64,000 nucleotides of DNA from Peteryoungia algae (GCF_030369675.1 NZ_CP128477.1:806001-870000); one strand, 5' to 3'; numbered from the stretch's first letter, positions 18,701 to 27,371 are shown. Numbers and translations: made by a program. The notes: generated by a model not told the origin, from the sequence alone.

Positions 18701-19891
18701 TCAGGCCCAACGGGCGAAGGGGTCGGCAAGTCCTTCCCACGCGGTCGGCGTAAATGCACTCGCGGATACGAGACAATCGTCCAGTTCGGCGGTGATCCGG
18801 TGCTGATCCATCTGATCAGCACCGATGAAGACGATCTCCTGCCGCCGGTCCCCCCATTCCTTGTCGAGATAGGGCGTCATCGCGTTGAGGAAGGCCGGGT
18901 CGTCGGGCCAGCGAGATTTCGGCACAGACGCCCACCACAATCCCATCTTGGTCGTCCGGACGAGCGGGCCGGCCTGGCTCAATTCCCCGACATGATGCGG
19001 GCGTGTGGCGAGCCAGAAGAAACCTTTCGCACGGATGACGCCCGGCCAGGAGCGATCGAGAAAGGCCCGGAAGCGGGTTGGGTCGAACGGGGCGCGGGCG
19101 CGGTAGACGAAGGAGCGGATCCCATATTCCTCCGTTTCTGGCAGATGATCGCGGAAGCCGTGCAGTTCCTGGAACCACAATTGATGCGTCTCGGCGTTGG
19201 CAAAATTGAAGAGCCCGGTCCCGAGGATGTCCTTTGCCGCCACATGGGCAAAGTCGGTCTCGATGACGCGGGCATCGGCATTCAGACCCGCAATGATCTT
19301 GCGCGCCGCATCGAGCTGCTCGGAGGTCGCCGTGCCGACCTTGTTGAGAATGATCACATCGGCGAATTCGATTTGTTCGACGAGCAGATCGACCAGTGTT
19401 CGATTGTCGTTTTCGCCAGCAGTCTCGCCGCGATCGGCAAGAAAATCGCTCGAGGAATAGTCGCCGATGAGATTGGCGGCATCGACGACCGTCACCATCG
19501 TGTCCAATCGGGCGATGTCGGAGAGGCTTCGGCCCTCGTCGTCGCGAAAGTCGAAGGTGGTGGCAATCGGCAGGGGTTCGGCTATGCCGGTCGCCTCGAT
19601 CAGCAGATAATCAAAGCGTCCCTGTTCGGCGAGTCCGCGCACCTCGTTCAAGAGGTCGTCCCGCAATGTGCAACAGATGCAGCCATTGCTCATTTCCACC
19701 AGTTGTTCCTGCGTGCGGGAAAGCGCAGCGTCCCCGCCACGCACAAGCGCCGCATCGATATTCACCTCACTCATGTCGTTGACGATCACGGCGACCCGCA
19801 AACCGTCGCGATTGGCGAGGACATGGTTGAGCAGGGTCGTCTTGCCGGCCCCCAGAAATCCGGAGAGCACGGTTACGGGAAGCTTTTTCAT
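18701..19891 (-). CDS. CobW/COG0523 family GTPase, putative zinc metallochaperone
   Basis: A 396-residue G3E GTPase. The Walker A motif is GFLGAGKTT (residues 11-19), the metal-binding CxCC motif is C71-I-C73-C74, and the G4-like segment is ILNKVGT. The C-terminal CobW_C domain follows from about residue 270. COG0523 proteins deliver metals; those under Zur control act in zinc supply. A 13-bp operator-like repeat lies 19 bases upstream of the start, matching two in the adjacent znu promoter region. I therefore infer a zinc-starvation role (ZigA/ZagA type). A longer frame to 19924 would run through that operator. Confidence 0.88.
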   Translation of the reverse strand: MKKLPVTVLSGFLGAGKTTLLNHVLANRDGLRVAVIVNDMSEVNIDAALVRGGDAALSRTQEQLVEMSNGCICCTLRDDLLNEVRGLAEQGRFDYLLIEATGIAEPLPIATTFDFRDDEGRSLSDIARLDTMVTVVDAANLIGDYSSSDFLADRGETAGENDNRTLVDLLVEQIEFADVIILNKVGTATSEQLDAARKIIAGLNADARVIETDFAHVAAKDILGTGLFNFANAETHQLWFQELHGFRDHLPETEEYGIRSFVYRARAPFDPTRFRAFLDRSWPGVIRAKGFFWLATRPHHVGELSQAGPLVRTTKMGLWWASVPKSRWPDDPAFLNAMTPYLDKEWGDRRQEIVFIGADQMDQHRITAELDDCLVSASAFTPTAWEGLADPFARWA

Positions 19892-19909
19892 GGAATGCCT
19901 CAAGCTAAT

Positions 19910-19922
19910 GTAATAACATAAC
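19910..19922. promoter_or_regulatory. Putative Zur operator upstream of the CobW-type GTPase
   Basis: GTAATAACATAAC is an imperfect 5-3-5 inverted repeat. The same pattern, GTAAT-N3-ATNAC, occurs twice in the divergent znuA-znuC region. It sits 18 bases upstream of the GTPase start codon, where a Fur-family repressor would block transcription. Zur itself is encoded 3 kb away. Confidence 0.65.
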
Positions 19923-19937
19923 ACGATCAGGCCGGAA

Positions 19938-19963
19938 AAAGGCGGAACCGAGGTTCCGCCTTT
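19938..19963 (-). terminator. Intrinsic terminator of znuA
   Basis: A 12-bp perfect stem, AAAGGCGGAACC with GGTTCCGCCTTT, lies just past the znuA stop. Read on the minus strand it ends in a run of five T. It separates znuA from the CobW-type gene, so the two minus-strand genes have separate transcripts. Confidence 0.8.
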
Positions 19964-19985
19964 CGCGCCCGGGGGAGGGGCCAGA

Positions 19986-21116
19986 TTATTGTGAGAGGCA
20001 GTCGCTCATGGCGGTGGCAAGATTGCGCATCAACTGGCCGTAAAGGGCTGGTCCAGCCTCGAGCGCACCGCCCTCGGGATCGAGAACACCAGACTTGGCC
20101 TGCGTGCCTTCGGTCACAACGCCGATCAGCTTTGGTTCGAACTGCGGCTCGGCAAACACGCAGGCCGCACCGAGCTCCTCGATCTTGGCATGGATGGTCG
20201 ACAGCCGCTCGGCGCCCGGCATGGATTCAGGGCTGACGGTGACCGATCCTGCCACTCGCACGCCATAGCGATTCTCGAAATACTGATAGGCATCGTGAAA
20301 GACGATGAAGGGCTTCTCGAGCACTGGTTTCAACTGAGTGGCAATCTCCGTGTCGAGCGCCTGGATTTCGATATCGAGAGCAGCGAGATTGGCCTCATAG
20401 GCAGTCTTGTTCACGGGATCGGCCTCGCTCAGGCTCTTGGCGATTGCGGCTGCCATGGCCTTGGCATTGGTCGGGTCGAGCCACAGATGCATGTCGGTCC
20501 CGCCATGCCCTTCTTCGGCGTGATCGTGCGCCTCCGGAGCATGGCTCTCGTGTCCGTGGTTATCGCCGGCCTCTGCGGCGTCTTCCGCCGCATGGTCGTG
20601 TCCGTCTTCATGGGCGTGCTCGGCTTCACTGTGATCTGGCTTGCCGGCTTCTTCAGCGCCGTGATCATGAGCATGATCCTCGCGGCCTTCATGGGCGTGA
20701 CCCTCGTCATTCTCGCCATCTTCAGCTTGCTCGCCGTGGTCGTGCCCCTCAAAGGCGCCGCCCTCGCGAAACGACAGCTTGGTCAGTCCTGGCGTGTCTT
20801 CGAGCTCGACCACCTTGGCCTTCTTCGGCAAAGCCTCCAGTGGCTTGTCCAGGAACGCTTCGAGGCCCGGGCCAATCCAAAACACGAGATCTGCATTCTC
20901 CAGCGCGCGGGCGTTCGATGGCTTCAGTGTGTAGGTGTGCGGGGAGGCCGCACCCTCGACGATCAATGAGGGTTCGCCGATGCCCTTCATGATCGAGGCG
21001 ACGAGCGAGTGCACGGGTTTGATCGAAACCACGACATCAGGAGCCGCCGAGGCGAGGGTGGGGGACAGGAAGAGAAGCGTTGTCGAGGCAGCCAGTCCAA
21101 GGCGATTGCAGGTCAT
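19986..21116 (-). CDS. znuA: Zinc ABC transporter substrate-binding protein ZnuA
   Basis: A 376-residue periplasmic binding protein with a signal peptide (about residues 1-24, ending ASAAP). Zinc ligands are expected at H60 (ASPHTY), H210 (DMHLW) and the histidine of VFHDAYQYF. Between the first two lies a long histidine- and acid-rich loop, about residues 123-206, typical of ZnuA and thought to capture zinc. It is transcribed divergently from znuCB-zur across two Zur-like operators, the nearest 23 bases upstream of the ATG. Confidence 0.95.
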   Translation of the reverse strand: MTCNRLGLAASTTLLFLSPTLASAAPDVVVSIKPVHSLVASIMKGIGEPSLIVEGAASPHTYTLKPSNARALENADLVFWIGPGLEAFLDKPLEALPKKAKVVELEDTPGLTKLSFREGGAFEGHDHGEQAEDGENDEGHAHEGREDHAHDHGAEEAGKPDHSEAEHAHEDGHDHAAEDAAEAGDNHGHESHAPEAHDHAEEGHGGTDMHLWLDPTNAKAMAAAIAKSLSEADPVNKTAYEANLAALDIEIQALDTEIATQLKPVLEKPFIVFHDAYQYFENRYGVRVAGSVTVSPESMPGAERLSTIHAKIEELGAACVFAEPQFEPKLIGVVTEGTQAKSGVLDPEGGALEAGPALYGQLMRNLATAMSDCLSQ

Positions 21117-21138
21117 GCAGAGCTCCCAATGTCGTTAT

Positions 21139-21151
21139 GTAATACAATTAC
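21139..21151. promoter_or_regulatory. Putative Zur operator, znuA side
   Basis: GTAATACAATTAC is a perfect 5-3-5 inverted repeat, the most symmetrical of three copies near zinc genes. It lies 22 bases upstream of the znuA start codon and 22 bases centre to centre from the second copy, about two helical turns, so dimers on both could lie on the same DNA face. Confidence 0.7.
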
Positions 21152-21160
21152 GTCCGTTGC

Positions 21161-21173
21161 GTAATGCTATAAC
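21161..21173. promoter_or_regulatory. Putative Zur operator, znuC side
   Basis: GTAATGCTATAAC is an imperfect 5-3-5 inverted repeat of the same GTAAT-N3-ATNAC pattern. It lies ahead of the AGGAGG (21183-21188) used by a short leader peptide and the znuCB-zur operon, so Zur would feed back on its own gene. Confidence 0.68.
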
Positions 21174-21195
21174 GTGTGGCATAGGAGGTGGCAAT

Positions 21196-21219
21196 ATGAA
21201 AATTTCGAGAAACCCATGA
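21196..21219 (+). CDS. Seven-residue upstream peptide coupled to znuC
   Basis: ATG at 21196 follows the strong AGGAGG at 21183-21188 with a 7-base spacer. It opens a frame encoding MKISRNP, which stops at TGA 21217-21219. That stop overlaps the znuC ATG at 21216 as ATGA. The best ribosome-binding site in the region thus serves this mini-frame, and znuC would be translated by re-initiation. Too short for any homology support; alternatively the ribosome-binding site simply serves znuC from a distance. Confidence 0.4.
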   Translation: MKISRNP

Positions 21220-22097
21220 ATGCCATGAAATCAGGGGAGGCCGCACCGCTGGTGTCACTCGCTGGCGCTGGTGTCTACCGCAACGGGCGTTGGCTCGTAC
21301 GCGGGGTGGACTTCTCCGTTCGCCCGGGCGAAATCGTCACGCTGATCGGCCCGAACGGCTCAGGCAAGTCGACAAGCGCCAAGATGGCCATTGGTGTCAT
21401 GAAAGCCGACGAGGGGAGGGTCGAGCGCAAGGCCGGCCTGCGGGTCGGATACGTGCCGCAACGTCTGGCGGTCGACTGGACGATGCCGCTCACCGTGCGG
21501 CGCCTGATGACCCTGACGGCGCCTCTGCCGGCGGAAGAGGTTGACGCAGCACTCCAGGCTGTCGGTATTGCGCATCTGGCCGGGGCCGAGGTTCAGCATC
21601 TCTCCGGCGGGGAATTTCAGCGGGCCTTGCTTGCCCGTGCCATGGCGCGCAAGCCGGATATCTTGGTCCTCGACGAACCGGTCCAGGGCGTCGATTTCTC
21701 AGGCGAGATTGCGCTGTATGACCTCATCACATCCATTCGCAATGCGACCGGATGTGGCATCTTGCTGATTTCGCACGACCTTCACGTGGTCATGGCGGAG
21801 ACCGACACGGTGATCTGCCTCAACGGTCACGTCTGTTGCCGGGGAACACCGGCTGCCGTCAGCCAGAGCCCGGAATACATGCGGCTCTTCGGCGCCAAGG
21901 CAGCGCAAACGCTCGCCGTCTACAGCCATGAACATGACCACACGCACCTGCCCGATGGCCGCGTGCAGCATGCTGACGGAAGCGTGACGGATCACTGCCA
22001 TCCGGAAGATGGCCACCACCATGGCCATGATCACCACGAAGACCATGACCATGGCCATGGCCACCATAAGAACCGAGAGCACGATCATGCTGGATGA
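21216..22097 (+). CDS. znuC: Zinc ABC transporter ATP-binding protein ZnuC
   Basis: A 293-residue ABC ATPase. Walker A is GPNGSGKS (about residues 45-52), the signature is LSGGEFQRA, Walker B is ILVLDEP, and the H-loop is ISHDLH. A 58-residue histidine-rich tail (about 236-293) follows the ATPase core and is a plausible zinc buffer or sensor. I chose the ATG at 21216, overlapping the upstream mini-frame; 21225 is also possible. It overlaps znuB by 11 bases. Confidence 0.93.
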   Translation: MNAMKSGEAAPLVSLAGAGVYRNGRWLVRGVDFSVRPGEIVTLIGPNGSGKSTSAKMAIGVMKADEGRVERKAGLRVGYVPQRLAVDWTMPLTVRRLMTLTAPLPAEEVDAALQAVGIAHLAGAEVQHLSGGEFQRALLARAMARKPDILVLDEPVQGVDFSGEIALYDLITSIRNATGCGILLISHDLHVVMAETDTVICLNGHVCCRGTPAAVSQSPEYMRLFGAKAAQTLAVYSHEHDHTHLPDGRVQHADGSVTDHCHPEDGHHHGHDHHEDHDHGHGHHKNREHDHAG

Positions 22098-22902
22098 CTT
22101 TTTCGTCCGCGCCATGCTCGCCGGCATCGGTCTTGCGCTCACGACCGGGCCGCTCGGCTGTTTCGTGATCTGGCGGCGGATGGCCTATTTCGGCGACACC
22201 ATGGCCCATTCGGCCCTGCTTGGCGTGGCGCTCTCGCTCTTCTTTTCACTCAACCTCATGGTCAGCGTCTTCGTGGTCGCTGCGCTCGTCTCGCTGATCC
22301 TCATCGTCCTGCAGAAGCGACAGGGGCTTTCGGCGGATGCGCTGCTCGGCATCCTCAGCCACGCGACCCTGGCAATCGGCCTTGTCATGGTCGCCTTCAT
22401 GACCTGGGTCCGGTTCGACCTCATCGCTTTCCTCTTCGGCGACATCCTGGCCGTGACGCCGACGGACGTCGCCATCGTCTGGATCGGTGGCCTCTTCGTG
22501 GTAGCCATCATTGCCTGGCTCTGGCGGCCGCTGCTCGCCGGCACGGTCAATGTCGAACTCGCCGAAGCCGAGGGCATGCAGCCTGAGCGGGCGCGGATCA
22601 TCTTCATGCTGCTGATGGCACTCGTGATTGCCATCGCAATGAAGATCGTCGGCATCATGCTGATCACCTCGCTGCTGATAATTCCGGCCGCCGCGGCCCG
22701 ACGGTTTGCCACGACGCCGGAAGTCATGGCGGTGCTCGCTTCGGTGATCGGGGCCGTTTCTGTCGTCATGGGTCTCTTCGGCTCGCTGACCTATGACACG
22801 CCGTCCGGACCCTCGATCGTGGTCGCCGCGCTCCTGCTCTTCATCATCAGCCTGTTGCCCCGACCGGGCGGCCGGACAACCGACCTTCGACCGAGGGCCT
22901 GA
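22087..22902 (+). CDS. znuB: Zinc ABC transporter permease ZnuB
   Basis: A 271-residue polytopic ABC-3 family permease with seven to eight membrane helices, pairing with ZnuC and ZnuA. Conserved stretches include GCFVIWRRMAYFGDTMAHSALLG near the N-terminus and MKIVGIMLITSLLIIPAAAAR. The ATG at 22087 lies inside the znuC histidine tail, giving an 11-base overlap; the frame itself is open back to 22009. It ends four bases before zur. Confidence 0.94.
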   Translation: MLDDFFVRAMLAGIGLALTTGPLGCFVIWRRMAYFGDTMAHSALLGVALSLFFSLNLMVSVFVVAALVSLILIVLQKRQGLSADALLGILSHATLAIGLVMVAFMTWVRFDLIAFLFGDILAVTPTDVAIVWIGGLFVVAIIAWLWRPLLAGTVNVELAEAEGMQPERARIIFMLLMALVIAIAMKIVGIMLITSLLIIPAAAARRFATTPEVMAVLASVIGAVSVVMGLFGSLTYDTPSGPSIVVAALLLFIISLLPRPGGRTTDLRPRA

Positions 22903-22906
22903 CCCC

Positions 22907-23314
22907 ATGACCAAGACCGATCTCACGCGCAATCAGTCACTCGTCTTCGACGCGCTCGTGGACAGCGACGGGCCGCTCTCGGCCTATACGCTGCTTGATC
23001 GGCTGAGGGAGCATGGTTTTCGCGCGCCGCTGCAGGTCTACCGTGCGCTCGACAAGCTCGTCGAGTTCGGCATGGTCCATCGGCTTGAAAGCCTGAATGC
23101 TTTTGTCGCATGCGCGCATCCGCATGACGGCTGCTCGGGGCACGGCACCGTGGCCTTCATGATCTGCAACAAGTGCGGTCATGTGACGGAGTTTCACGAC
23201 CATGACGTCGATCATCGGCTGGAAACCATTACCCGAAGCCGCAGCTTCAAGCCGGAAAAGACAACGATCGAGATCAGGGGATTGTGCGCGACCTGCACCG
23301 AGATCGCGGCCTGA
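22907..23314 (+). CDS. zur: Fur family zinc uptake regulator Zur
   Basis: A 135-residue Fur-family repressor. The N-terminal winged helix includes APLQVYRALDKLVEFG, the DNA-recognition helix. The C-terminal half carries the structural zinc cysteines C87-x2-C90 and C127-x2-C130, and a HDHDVDH sensory-type histidine cluster. Linkage to znuCB and the repeated operators make Zur much more likely than Fur, Irr or PerR. The ATG at 22907 is four bases past the znuB stop; an earlier frame start at 22793 lies within znuB. Confidence 0.93.
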   Translation: MTKTDLTRNQSLVFDALVDSDGPLSAYTLLDRLREHGFRAPLQVYRALDKLVEFGMVHRLESLNAFVACAHPHDGCSGHGTVAFMICNKCGHVTEFHDHDVDHRLETITRSRSFKPEKTTIEIRGLCATCTEIAA

Positions 23315-23326
23315 CGGCGGCAGCGC

Positions 23327-23854
23327 CTAGAGGGGCTGCAGATCCGAGGCAAAGCGGCGCCAGTTGCGCACATAATTCTGGGCAGAAAGCCTCAGTCCCG
23401 CAATCGCCGCGTCGTCGAGCGTCCGCACGACCCGTGCCGGTGAACCGACGATGAGGGAATTGTCCGGGAAACTCTTGCCCTCGGTGATCAGCGCATTGGC
23501 GCCGACGAGGCAGTTGTCGCCGAGCCGGGCACCGTTCAGCACCGTTGCGCCCATGCCGATCAGTGAGTTGTTTCCAATTGTGCAGCCATGAATGATGGCA
23601 TGATGGCCGATGGTGCAGCCCTCGCCGATCTTCACGCCCTTGCCGGGATCGGTATGCACCATCACGCCATCCTGGATGTTCGAACCCTTGCCGATCACGA
23701 TCGGATCGTTGTCGCCACGCAGAACTGCCCCGAACCAAATGTCGACATCATCACCGATCTGCACATCGCCGATGACCTGCGCATTCGGTGCGATCCAGTA
23801 CGCGCCTGTGGGCGGCAGTTTCGGAACCCTGTCTCCCAGACGGTAGATCGGCAT
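23327..23854 (-). CDS. Gamma carbonic anhydrase family protein
   Basis: A 175-residue left-handed beta-helix protein of the gamma carbonic anhydrase/YrdA group. Three zinc-ligand histidines are visible: in GVMVHTD and in the GHHAIIHGC coil. The LRGDN segment with conserved R and D is also present. It lacks the extra acidic loop of the archaeal Cam enzyme, as usual in this group, so hydratase activity is uncertain. It converges on zur with a 12-base gap. Confidence 0.9.
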   Translation of the reverse strand: MPIYRLGDRVPKLPPTGAYWIAPNAQVIGDVQIGDDVDIWFGAVLRGDNDPIVIGKGSNIQDGVMVHTDPGKGVKIGEGCTIGHHAIIHGCTIGNNSLIGMGATVLNGARLGDNCLVGANALITEGKSFPDNSLIVGSPARVVRTLDDAAIAGLRLSAQNYVRNWRRFASDLQPL

Positions 23855-23870
23855 CGTCGGATCCGTGTCC

Positions 23871-24143
23871 TCAGCGCAGGCGCAGGATGACCGGGAAGCG
23901 CCCGGCCTGGGACGAAATGTGGAGATGGATGCTGGCTTCCGGTTGCGAATACCGCCAGGCGCGAGCCCCGTGCGACAGCAGAAGTCCGATCAGATCCTTG
24001 GTCTTGGAACGCTTCTCCCGAAAGCCGATCTCGGTGAGACGGTAGGCCGCTTCATGGAGCGGGTGCAGCATGTTGTTCGCGGACGTCAGGCCACTATTGT
24101 CCTGATCATCGACGGGTTGGTATCTGAAGTCTTTCGTTGCCAT
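23871..24143 (-). CDS. Conserved small hypothetical protein
   Basis: Reads as a 90-residue soluble protein from the ATG at 24143, preceded by GAGGAAT. It begins MATKDFRYQPVDDQDNSG and has a central basic segment REKRSKTKDLIGLLLSHG, then SIHLHISSQ. There are no membrane helices or recognisable domains, and I do not know the family. It sits between the DD-carboxypeptidase and the gamma carbonic anhydrase on the same strand with gaps of 47 and 16 bases, so co-transcription is likely. Confidence 0.6.
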   Translation of the reverse strand: MATKDFRYQPVDDQDNSGLTSANNMLHPLHEAAYRLTEIGFREKRSKTKDLIGLLLSHGARAWRYSQPEASIHLHISSQAGRFPVILRLR

Positions 24144-24190
24144 TCCGTATTCCTCGTAAACAGTACAAGTCGAGGTGCGGGGTGACCGTG

Positions 24191-25657
24191 TTACTGGGCG
24201 GCGGCCCAGCAACCGATACCCTTCTTCTTCAAGGCATTGCAGGCGTTGACTGCGTCCTTCTGGTCGTCAAATCCACCGAACCGGGCGCGGTAGATCTGCT
24301 TGGCGCCGTCGCCATAGGCAACGGTGAAGGGGGTGGCGGAACGCAATACTTTGCCGCCTTTATCCTGCGCTGTGCGCAGAAGATCCATGGCCAGATCCTT
24401 GTCCGGCGACGTGCCGATCTGGACCACCCAGCCGGAACGCGGCGCGGTGGATGCTGTGGTGACGCTGTCGATTTCTGTCGGTGTCGCGGAAGCGGCAGCG
24501 ACGGACTGGGTGACATCTGCCGGCTCCACCGCTGCTCCAGAATTCGGCATGTAGGCGGGGGCGGGGTGAGGCACTGGAACAGCGTCGCGGGAACTTGCTG
24601 CAGGCGCGGTCGGCCGCATGGTTTCCAGAGCCGCACTGGCGGCATTGACTGCCGGCGAAGCAGCATAGGCCTGCGCCACGCCGTTATAACGGACACTCGG
24701 CAGAGGGCCGGTCTGCGGCAGGTTCGGCACGCCAGCGTCGCCGATGGAGGCCGTCGCCTGGGCGGGAGCCATGGACGTGTCGTTTTTCGCTATGAGTTTG
24801 CCACCACCACGCGAACTCGAGGCTTCGGGAAAGTAGCGATTGACGAGACTGGTCATCTGCGCGTTTCGGCGAGCTCCGGACGTTGCGCCGAGCACGACTG
24901 CCACGATCGATCGGCCATCGGCCTCTGCGGAGGTCGCGAGATTGTAGCCGGCAGCGCGAGTGTAACCCGTCTTGATGCCGTCGACGCCACGCACCTGGCC
25001 AAGCAGACGGTTGTGGTTTCCAATCGTCTGCTTGCCGAACCGGAAGCTGCGGGTGGAGAAATAACCGTAATACTGGGGAAAGTGCTGGCGAAGTGCGATG
25101 CTGAGCCGAGCCTGATCACGCGCAGTTGTCATTTGCGCCGTGTTCGGCAGACCATGGGCATTGCGATAGGTGGTCTTCGTCATGCCGAGACTGCGCGCCT
25201 TGGCGGTCATCATCTGAGCAAAGCGCTGCTCGGACCCCCCGACATATTCGGCAAGTGCCGTCGCAACGTCATTGGCGGAGCGCGTCACGAGTGACAGGAT
25301 CGCCTGCTCGACGGTGATGCTGCGCCCCGTGCCGACACCGAGTTTCGATGGCGGCTCCTTGGCGGCATTTGCCGAGAACGGCACCTTGCTGTTGAGGGTG
25401 ATGCGGCCGGCCTCCAGCGCCTCGAAGACCATATAGAGCGTCATCATCTTGGTCAGCGACGCGGGATAACGCAGGCTGTCGGCATTTTCGCTGTAGAGAA
25501 CCTTGCCCGTTTTGACGTCGATGACGATCCCGGCATATTTGGGATTGGCTTGGGCCACGCTGGAGGCGGCGACCGTTGTTACGATGACCGCAACTGCTGC
25601 GACGACGAACCGACGAAGGGCGGCGGCGAAGTTGTAGCTTCCCAGAACTTTGTGCAC
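24191..25657 (-). CDS. D-alanyl-D-alanine carboxypeptidase with C-terminal SPOR domain
   Basis: About 488 residues. An N-terminal signal segment (RRFVVAAVAVIVTTVAASSVAQA) is followed by a penicillin-binding-protein fold of the DacA/DacC type. Active-site motifs are S67-L-T-K70, S127-A-N and K229-T-G. After a Pro/Ala-rich linker the last 80 residues (GWVVQIGTSPD onward) form a SPOR domain that binds denuded septal glycan. It would trim pentapeptides at division sites. No ATG exists near the front; GTG 25657 or 25660 behind AAAGAG is preferred to TTG 25705. Confidence 0.87.
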   Translation of the reverse strand: MHKVLGSYNFAAALRRFVVAAVAVIVTTVAASSVAQANPKYAGIVIDVKTGKVLYSENADSLRYPASLTKMMTLYMVFEALEAGRITLNSKVPFSANAAKEPPSKLGVGTGRSITVEQAILSLVTRSANDVATALAEYVGGSEQRFAQMMTAKARSLGMTKTTYRNAHGLPNTAQMTTARDQARLSIALRQHFPQYYGYFSTRSFRFGKQTIGNHNRLLGQVRGVDGIKTGYTRAAGYNLATSAEADGRSIVAVVLGATSGARRNAQMTSLVNRYFPEASSSRGGGKLIAKNDTSMAPAQATASIGDAGVPNLPQTGPLPSVRYNGVAQAYAASPAVNAASAALETMRPTAPAASSRDAVPVPHPAPAYMPNSGAAVEPADVTQSVAAASATPTEIDSVTTASTAPRSGWVVQIGTSPDKDLAMDLLRTAQDKGGKVLRSATPFTVAYGDGAKQIYRARFGGFDDQKDAVNACNALKKKGIGCWAAAQ

Positions 25658-25752
25658 CACGATACTCTTTAATTGCGTAATTGACGACCGGACGCTTTCC
25701 CCCAATCGCGACCATCTCTATCGACCCTACGGAATGAGCCTTACCAAGAGGT

Positions 25753-26547
25753 TTATGATGAACGGTCGGTTGACGCTTTGAGTGGATTTTTAGACGTCCC
25801 GCTGGAAGAGGCCGCTCTGCTATGGCTCTTCACATAGGTGCGCACGGCGTCATCAATGGCCTGCCAGTCTGGGAGCAGGCGGCTTGAAAAGCGGTAGAGA
25901 ACGCTCAGGTCCTCGCCGACATGAATGTCGCGCTGGCAGTCGCTGCTTCCACCATTCTCGGGCAGTTCGGGCAGCGTGCAGCGGATTGCGTATTGTTGCC
26001 CATCGGGCAGTGTCCCCGTGAGAAGGCTCTCACCTTCATAGCCGGTCGCGCTCCGGAACGTGTGTATTTCAAGGCCACCCGGCCCCGGATCAGATCCTGG
26101 GTTGATCAAGTGTCTGTAGATGGGTTCCACCCGACCGGACATGTCCCGTGACATTGTGCTCTGGGACATCTGCAGGAAGATCAGGTTGTGTGCGAGGCTG
26201 AGGTCGTCGAACCGTCTCCGCTCTGCGCTGGAATAGCCGGTGAGTTCCGGCCATAGCAGGTAGAGATCAACACGTTCGGCGTTCCCGCCCAGACGCTGCT
26301 GTTCGAATCGGATCGTGTTGGCCGGGAGCGAGAGCTGGTCTCTCCCAATGGTGATCTCGACGATCTCGGTGCTCTCTGTATGTCCCGCAAGAGAGAGGCG
26401 CTCTCCATAGGCGCGTCCGAACCAGCTGATGGCGACCGAGGCCGCGGAGAGAAGAAGAACGGCAAGCGTCACGAGCACCAGGAAGCGCGTTGAGATCAGT
26501 GGCGCCTGTTCGTCCTCTGGTTCCAATTCGCCTGCCCCAGCCCGCAT
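25753..26547 (-). CDS. Hypothetical membrane-anchored protein
   Basis: A 264-residue protein with a short acidic cytoplasmic N-terminus, one membrane helix (about residues 21-43) and a polar extracytoplasmic domain of about 215 residues. The domain contains two cysteines flanking GGSS (RCTLPELPENGGSSDC) that may form a disulfide, and a Ser/Thr-rich C-terminus. I do not recognise the family. It starts at ATG 26547 and is the gene upstream of the DD-carboxypeptidase, but a 95-base gap separates them, so operon membership is uncertain. Confidence 0.62.
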   Translation of the reverse strand: MRAGAGELEPEDEQAPLISTRFLVLVTLAVLLLSAASVAISWFGRAYGERLSLAGHTESTEIVEITIGRDQLSLPANTIRFEQQRLGGNAERVDLYLLWPELTGYSSAERRRFDDLSLAHNLIFLQMSQSTMSRDMSGRVEPIYRHLINPGSDPGPGGLEIHTFRSATGYEGESLLTGTLPDGQQYAIRCTLPELPENGGSSDCQRDIHVGEDLSVLYRFSSRLLPDWQAIDDAVRTYVKSHSRAASSSGTSKNPLKASTDRSS

Positions 26548-26667
26548 GTCGGCTCCATCCTCTGGGCGGAACGTCGTCGACGCGTTCTCGCCTAAGACAA
26601 GATTTCGGCTGGCATGGTTAATTTGCGGTTAAGGGTGGGCGCGAAGGCGTGCGACGGGCAAAAAGGA

Positions 26668-26697
26668 GAGCCGGTCCCGGTTGGACGGGACCGGCTC
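26668..26697 (-). terminator. Intrinsic terminator of the BTLCP gene
   Basis: A 12-bp perfect stem (GAGCCGGTCCCG with CGGGACCGGCTC) closes a 6-nt loop. On the minus strand it is followed by TCC and five T. It lies 66 bases past the stop of the minus-strand peptidase gene. The rest of the 215-base gap shows no gene. Confidence 0.8.
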
Positions 26698-26762
26698 ATT
26701 GGCTCCGGTCGGGGGACGGGTAGGCGGGGACAGACCGGGCCAGAAAGAAGGGGCAGCTTGGC

Positions 26763-27371
26763 TTATTGGGATACGCTGCCAACGGCGCCGGCGCGTCCGT
26801 CCTGGAGTTTCACCCAGCGGCTGGGTTGGCTGGACGACTGACGCTTCAGATAGGTGTATTCGGTCTCGGACCACAGCAGCACCTTGTTGCGCATGTTGTC
26901 GAGAATGAAGTCGCCGTGGTCCGTGCGGATGGTCAGAACGGCATGCCCCTCTCCATTCGGCTGCAAGACGACGGTCATCAGGAGGTCGGCTGGGTCGACA
27001 CCGCGATCGATCAGCATCTTGCGCTTGAGCAGGGCAAAATCTTCGCAGTCTCCGACGCTCCTGGGATAGGCCCACCGCTCCTCGACGCCGTAGATCTCAA
27101 GGTCGGTGAGGGGGGTGATCGAGCTGTTGACGGTGTAGTTCACCTCAAGGATGCTCTTCCAGAGTGCTTCGGTCAGCTGCATCGGGCCGCTGTCGACCTG
27201 GCTTCCTGCGCATTCGCCGGCATAGGTCCGGCAGAACTCGTAGTGACCGATGGGCGGATTTGCCTTGCCTACGATCTGCATGTTGGCCGGCATGGCCGAA
27301 ACCTGGAAGGCCAGTGCGCCGAGGATGGCGGCGGCCAGAGTTCCAATACCCAGAGTTTTCTTTGTTGTCAT
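26763..27371 (-). CDS. Transglutaminase-like cysteine peptidase (BTLCP family)
   Basis: A 202-residue exported protein with a signal peptide (about residues 1-26, ending VSAMP). The bacterial transglutaminase-like triad is C109 in SVGDCEDFALLKR, H143 in GEGHAVLTI and D158 in DFILDN. Better-known BTLCPs such as LapG cleave surface adhesins in response to c-di-GMP signalling. No adhesin or LapD homologue is near, though a PilZ gene lies 500 bases upstream. Substrate unknown. A 484-base AT-rich region precedes it. Confidence 0.88.
   Translation of the reverse strand: MTTKKTLGIGTLAAAILGALAFQVSAMPANMQIVGKANPPIGHYEFCRTYAGECAGSQVDSGPMQLTEALWKSILEVNYTVNSSITPLTDLEIYGVEERWAYPRSVGDCEDFALLKRKMLIDRGVDPADLLMTVVLQPNGEGHAVLTIRTDHGDFILDNMRNKVLLWSETEYTYLKRQSSSQPSRWVKLQDGRAGAVGSVSQ

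Noticed and set aside
20489..20800. Repeated HDH/GAC-rich sequence as a DNA repeat array
   Set aside because: The repetition is the histidine/acid-rich coding region of znuA and has no regular spacer, so it is not a CRISPR or satellite.
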